A stretch of DNA of 64,000 nt, from contig NZ_JAIMIC010000002.1 of assembly GCF_019966545.1 (NCBI RefSeq), forward strand, positions 310,001 to 374,000. Direction: 5' to 3'. This DNA is from Heliomarina baculiformis (GTDB lineage Bacteria > Pseudomonadota > Alphaproteobacteria > Rhodobacterales > Rhodobacteraceae). Shown here one piece after another: positions 60,625 to 64,000 of the stretch. Under the pieces are notes generated by a model that saw only the letters and a program-made list of their open reading frames with translations, was not told the DNA's origin and searched no databases. The translations under genes and the position numbers were made by a program. Within the stretch, counting starts at the first letter, position 1; the number at the start of each line of letters is the position of its first letter.

Positions 60625-60637
60625 CATTAACTTAATG
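60625..60637. promoter_or_regulatory. short palindrome before the LLM oxidoreductase gene
   Basis: CATTAACTTAATG, 6-bp arms with a 1-base centre, 19 bases before the start codon. Size and place fit a regulator site for an HxlR/MarR/ArsR-type protein; no such gene is adjacent. Confidence 0.35.
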
Positions 60638-60667
60638 TCCCGGAGAGCGTGGTAAAAGGGGCCGCGT

Positions 60668-61012
60668 TCAGAGCAACTCGAGCAGCGCCTCGGGCGGGCG
60701 ACCGATCACGGCGCGGCCGTCCTTAATCGCCAAGGGACGCTCGATCAGGATCGGATGCGCGGCCATCGCTGCCAGCAGCTTGCCGCTGTCATCACCCTTG
60801 GATAGACCCTCTTCGCGAAAGACTTTCTCGCCCGTGCGCATCATGTCGGCGACCGGCGGCTTGCCAAGCGCTGCCCACGCGGCGGTGATCTCGGCAATAT
60901 CGGGCGCGTCCTCAAGGTACTTGCGCACGGTGATCTCGGCGCCGGTTTCCTCAAGCAGCGCCAGCCCTTGACGGGATTTGGAACAGCGCGGGTTGTGCCA
61001 ATAGGTGATCAT
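60668..61012 (-). CDS. ArsC/YfgD family arsenate reductase-like protein
   Basis: A 114-residue thioredoxin-fold protein of the ArsC family. It begins [20 protein letters not shown] with the reactive Cys at residue 10, followed by [11 protein letters not shown] and [20 protein letters not shown] (the cis-Pro loop with its Arg) and ends PPEALLELL. The true role of the short YfgD-type members is unclear; no arsB, arsH or arsR is near, so arsenate reduction is not assured. It is translationally coupled to pyrD by a 4-base overlap. Confidence 0.88.
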   Translation of the reverse strand: MITYWHNPRCSKSRQGLALLEETGAEITVRKYLEDAPDIAEITAAWAALGKPPVADMMRTGEKVFREEGLSKGDDSGKLLAAMAAHPILIERPLAIKDGRAVIGRPPEALLELL

Positions 61013-62067
61013 AGCCAGTCATTCCTCTTGCTGCCGACCGCATCGGCCACGTTTGCGAACCCATCCCGCGCCAGCAGGCGGTCGAGACCTGTCGCGATTT
61101 CGCACACCAGCGCTAGACCGTGATAGACCAGCGCCGTGTAGACCTGCACTGCCGAAGCACCCGCACAGATCTTGGCATAGGCCTGCTCGGCCGAGCCGAT
61201 GCCGCCGACGCCGATCAGCGGGATGGACCCGTCCGTCATCTGCGACAACTGTGCCAGAACACGGGTCGATTTCTCGAACAGGGGCGCGCCGGATAGACCG
61301 CCGGTCTCGCCCGCATGGGCGCTTTTCAACCCCTCGCGCGACAGGGTCGTGTTCGTCGCGATGATCGCGTCGATCCCGGTGTCACGCGCAACTTCGGCAA
61401 TGTCCTGCAATTCGCTTGTCTCAAGGTCCGGTGCAATCTTCAGGAACACAGGTACCGGCCGTGGCAACTCGGCACGCGCCTCCATGACACCGTTCAGCAG
61501 GGCGGTCAGCGCCGCCTTGCCCTGAAGGTCGCGCAGCTTTTCCGTGTTGGGGGAGGAGACATTGACCGTGGCGAAATCCAGATGCGCCCCGCAATGACGC
61601 AGCACGGCGGCGAAATCGCCCGCCCTGTCGGTGCTGTCCTTGTTCGCACCAAGGTTCAGACCGATCACAGCGTCCTTTGGTCGGCCCGCAAGGCGCGCAC
61701 CGATTGCTTCCATCCCGTCATTGTTGAACCCGAAGCGATTGATCGCGGCGAGGTCCTCGCTCAGCCGGAACAGGCGTGGCTTGGGGTTGCCGGGCTGCGG
61801 ACGCGGGGTGGCGGCGCCGACCTCGATGAACCCGAAGCCTGATTGTGACAGGGGCGCGATAACGGTCGCGTTTTTGTCGAACCCCGCCGCCAGACCAACC
61901 GGATTGGGCAGGTCGATCCCGGCGAAAGTGCAGCGCAACCGGTCGGACGTGACCGGTCCCGGCTTGGGCGTCAGCCCGTTTTGAAGGGCGAGAATGGCCA
62001 CCCCATGCGCTGTTTCCGGATCGATCCGGTGCATGAAGGCAAGGCCAAGACGCTCGATCAGGCTCAC
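61009..62067 (-). CDS. pyrD: dihydroorotate dehydrogenase (quinone)
   Basis: A 352-residue class 2 DHODH, the membrane-associated flavoprotein that oxidises dihydroorotate to orotate with quinone in pyrimidine synthesis. The N-terminal helical extension [20 protein letters not shown] is the membrane/quinone-binding part, which defines class 2. FMN and active-site motifs are visible: [54 protein letters not shown] (catalytic Ser), IATNTTLSR, and [22 protein letters not shown]. It overlaps both neighbours by 4 bases (DUF952 gene upstream, ArsC-like downstream). Confidence 0.96.
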   Translation of the reverse strand: MSLIERLGLAFMHRIDPETAHGVAILALQNGLTPKPGPVTSDRLRCTFAGIDLPNPVGLAAGFDKNATVIAPLSQSGFGFIEVGAATPRPQPGNPKPRLFRLSEDLAAINRFGFNNDGMEAIGARLAGRPKDAVIGLNLGANKDSTDRAGDFAAVLRHCGAHLDFATVNVSSPNTEKLRDLQGKAALTALLNGVMEARAELPRPVPVFLKIAPDLETSELQDIAEVARDTGIDAIIATNTTLSREGLKSAHAGETGGLSGAPLFEKSTRVLAQLSQMTDGSIPLIGVGGIGSAEQAYAKICAGASAVQVYTALVYHGLALVCEIATGLDRLLARDGFANVADAVGSKRNDWL

Positions 62068-62402
62068 GCCATGTCCTCCGGGAACTGGTGTACACCGTCA
62101 ACCAGCGGCAGCGGCTTGTGCCAGCTCACATCGTCGATCCGCAACGGGCGGTAGAGATGTGGGAACAGGGCGCCATCACGCGAGGGCTCCCAGTGCAGCG
62201 CATCGCCAAGCGAGTCGGCCTCGACAGCCAAAAGAACCAGCCCATCGACCCCGGCGAAATGTTTCGCGGCGGTCTCGGCAGCCTGTTCGGCGGTCGAGAA
62301 ATGAACAAACCCGTCGTCGATGTCGATGGGCGCGCCCAGCGTGGACCCATCGGCAACCAGTGCCTCCCATTCGGGGGAGCGGAATATCTTGTAGATCAGC
62401 AT
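62064..62402 (-). CDS. DUF952 family protein
   Basis: A 112-residue protein of the DUF952 family: [76 protein letters not shown]952 has an ADP-ribosyltransferase-like fold by family knowledge, but no defined activity. A longer frame opens at 62513, but ATG 62402 matches the family's normal start. It is upstream of pyrD with a 4-base overlap, a gene order seen in other Rhodobacterales. Confidence 0.87.
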   Translation of the reverse strand: MLIYKIFRSPEWEALVADGSTLGAPIDIDDGFVHFSTAEQAAETAAKHFAGVDGLVLLAVEADSLGDALHWEPSRDGALFPHLYRPLRIDDVSWHKPLPLVDGVHQFPEDMA

Positions 62403-62585
62403 GGTTTGCAGATGCCGGTCTTTGACGATCCGGTCAAGAGTGCGCGCTTTTGCCCATGTAAAAGGCGTCTCGGGAGAGGCATCGGCGCGCGGTGCGAATT
62501 GCCCCTGCGACAAGCCGCATGAGAGCTTTGACAGGGCCAGCGGAAATGGCGCACCATTCGCGCATAACCAACCGGGAGAGTAATA

Positions 62586-64000
62586 ATGATGAACCGATTC
62601 CTGATGTCTGCTGCGGCGCTTGGCCTGAGTGCCGGTGCGGCCGCTGCCGACTATTTACTGACGATTCTGCACACCAACGATTTCCATGCCCGGTTCGAAC
62701 CGATCAACAAGTACGACAGCGGTTGCTCTTCCGAAGACAACACCGAAGGCAAGTGTTTCGGCGGTTCTGCCCGTCTGATGAGCGCAATCCGCGATGCCCG
62801 TGCGCGGCTCGACAATTCTCTGCTCGTTGACGGCGGCGACCAGTTCCAGGGCACGCTGTTTTATACCTATTACAAGGGCAAACTGGCCGCCGAAATGATG
62901 AACAAGATGGGCTATGACGCGATGACTGTGGGCAACCACGAATTCGACGATGGGCCCGAAGTACTGCGCGGCTTCATGGACGCGCTCGAATTTCCCATCC
63001 TCATGAGCAACGCCGATGTCAGCGGTGAGCCGCTGCTGGCCGATGTGCTCAAGAAATCCACCGTGATCGAAAAGAACGGTGAAAAGATCGGCCTGATCGG
63101 CCTGACCCCGCAGGACACGGATGAGCTTGCCAGCCCCGGCCCGAACGTCATCTTTACCGTCCCCGCCGACGCGGTGCAGGGCGAAGTCGACAAGCTGACC
63201 GAGATGGGCGTGAACAAGATCATTGTGCTGTCGCATTCCGGTTATGGGGTTGATCTGGAACTGGCCGAGCAAACCACCGGTGTCGATGTGATCGTGGGCG
63301 GGCATACGAATACGCTATTGGGCGATATGGAACGCGCAGAGGGGCCTTATCCGACAATGGTGGGCGATACGGCGATCGTTTCGGCCTATGCCTATGGCAA
63401 GTTTCTTGGTGAGCTGAACGTCACTTTTGACGACGATGGCAAGGTGATCGAAGCAAGCGGCGCGCCGCTTCTGATGGATGCCGCCGTGGTCGAGGATGAA
63501 GAGACCATTGCTCGGATCGTCGAGGCGGCCAAACCGCTGGACGAGATCCGCAACAAGGTGGTCGCCCAGACGGACGAGGCCATCGGCGGTGATCGTGAAA
63601 CCTGCCGCAGTCAGGAATGCACCATGGGCAACCTGATCGCGGATGCGATGCTCGACCGGGTCAAGGATCAGGGTATCGACGTCGCGATCCAGAACGGCGG
63701 CGGTATCCGGGCCAGCATCGACGCGGGCGAGGTCACCATGGGCGAAGTGCTGACGGTGCTGCCCTTCCAGAACACCTTGTCGACCTTTCAGGTCACCGGC
63801 GCAACGCTTGTCGAGGCGCTGGAAAACGGCGTGAGCCAGATCGAGGAGGGAGCGGGACGTTTCGCGCAGGTCGCCGGCATGACCTATGCCTTTGACGCTT
63901 CTAAGCCCGCGGGCGAGCGTGTCAGCGACGTCATGATTGGCGGCGCACCGGTCGAGATGGACAAGCTTTACGGCGTTGTGTCGAACAACTACGTGCGCAG
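62586..64000 (+). CDS. periplasmic 5'-nucleotidase/UDP-sugar hydrolase (UshA family), 3' end outside window
   Basis: The first 471 residues of an exported metallophosphoesterase; the frame is open to the last base. The signal peptide MMNRFLMSAAALGLSAGAAA is followed by the calcineurin-like domain with dimetal motifs ILHTNDFHARFEP, VDGGDQFQG, VGNHEFDDG, VLSHSGYG and VGGHTNTLL. The 5'-nucleotidase C-terminal domain follows, with NGGGIRASIDAGEVTMGEVL and LPFQNTLSTFQVTG. Such enzymes free nucleosides and phosphate from nucleotides in the periplasm. A Cys pair (DNTEGKCFGG, ETCRSQECTMG) suggests disulfides. GGGAGAG lies before the ATG. It could supply nucleosides to importers such as the BMP-type system in this window. 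Confidence 0.93.
   Translation, partial: MMNRFLMSAAALGLSAGAAAADYLLTILHTNDFHARFEPINKYDSGCSSEDNTEGKCFGGSARLMSAIRDARARLDNSLLVDGGDQFQGTLFYTYYKGKLAAEMMNKMGYDAMTVGNHEFDDGPEVLRGFMDALEFPILMSNADVSGEPLLADVLKKSTVIEKNGEKIGLIGLTPQDTDELASPGPNVIFTVPADAVQGEVDKLTEMGVNKIIVLSHSGYGVDLELAEQTTGVDVIVGGHTNTLLGDMERAEGPYPTMVGDTAIVSAYAYGKFLGELNVTFDDDGKVIEASGAPLLMDAAVVEDEETIARIVEAAKPLDEIRNKVVAQTDEAIGGDRETCRSQECTMGNLIADAMLDRVKDQGIDVAIQNGGGIRASIDAGEVTMGEVLTVLPFQNTLSTFQVTGATLVEALENGVSQIEEGAGRFAQVAGMTYAFDASKPAGERVSDVMIGGAPVEMDKLYGVVSNNYVR

Noticed and set aside
1-64000. tRNA or rRNA genes, CRISPR arrays, defence or prophage modules
   Set aside because: Gaps are short and show no tRNA-like arms, regularly spaced repeats, integrase, transposase or phage genes on either strand.

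Overview
The window is a gene-dense, GC-rich (clearly above 60% by eye) bacterial chromosome segment. Its gene content points to an alphaproteobacterium of the Rhodobacterales (Roseobacter/Rhodobacter group). The markers are a fused MrpA/B antiporter subunit, an opgC-opgG-opgH glucan operon, abundant TRAP, Liv-type and BMP-type transporters, a SelD fused to an NADH-dehydrogenase-like domain, and two copies of a hairpin-plus-GGAGTATTTCGG dispersed element. No rRNA, tRNA, CRISPR array, prophage or insertion sequence was seen. Almost all of it reads as ordinary chromosomal metabolic islands rather than a mobile region.

Layout. 0-0.7 kb: 3' part of mnmH (tRNA 2-selenouridine synthase). 0.8-8.1 kb: a GntR/FCD regulator, a SnoaL-like protein and a Liv-type ABC importer whose permease LivM and both ATPases LivG and LivF are one polypeptide, followed by an overlapping CodA-like amidohydrolase that lacks usual catalytic residues. 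8.2-9.2 kb: a MarR regulator divergent from a small membrane protein, with paired palindromic operators. 9.4-15.7 kb: a homocysteine methyltransferase, a 1236-residue SARP/BTAD-ATPase-TPR regulator, a short TPR-like protein and a GNAT acetyltransferase. Similar TTTTCAC direct repeats lie upstream of the methyltransferase and the acetyltransferase. 15.8-23.3 kb: a BMP-type nucleoside/nucleobase ABC importer operon with an amidase gene embedded in it and a cytosine-deaminase homologue upstream; a near-perfect RutR box lies between the deaminase and the operon. 23.5-29 kb: SelD fusion divergent from a single-chain biotin-dependent acyl-CoA carboxylase. 29-31.2 kb: a DUF302 protein and a ThDP enzyme. 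31.4-37.5 kb: a TTC38-like TPR protein and opgCGH (osmoregulated periplasmic glucans). 37.5-38.8 kb: rhodanese and esterase. 39-45 kb: mrpABCDEFG Na+/H+ antiporter.

45-60.6 kb is a catabolic island. An RpiR regulator is divergent from an operon of N-formylglutamate amidohydrolase-like protein, TRAP transporter (QMP), glutamine-synthetase-like ligase, aldehyde dehydrogenase and iron-type alcohol dehydrogenase. A GST, an acyl-CoA synthetase/3-hydroxyacyl-CoA dehydrogenase/ThDP-enzyme operon, and an SDR plus a luciferase-like oxidoreductase follow. The first operon has the logic of gamma-glutamyl protection pathways (amine + Glu, oxidise the alcohol, oxidise the aldehyde, remove Glu), so an amino-alcohol or related amine is the best guess for the substrate. 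60.7-64 kb: ArsC-family protein, pyrD, DUF952 protein, and the 5' part of a periplasmic 5'-nucleotidase.

The most interesting points are the regulatory signatures (RutR box, SARP-type repeats, MarR double operator, an 18-bp palindrome before the carboxylase), the LivMGF triple fusion, the two amidohydrolases with altered active sites, and the putative gamma-glutamyl amine pathway.
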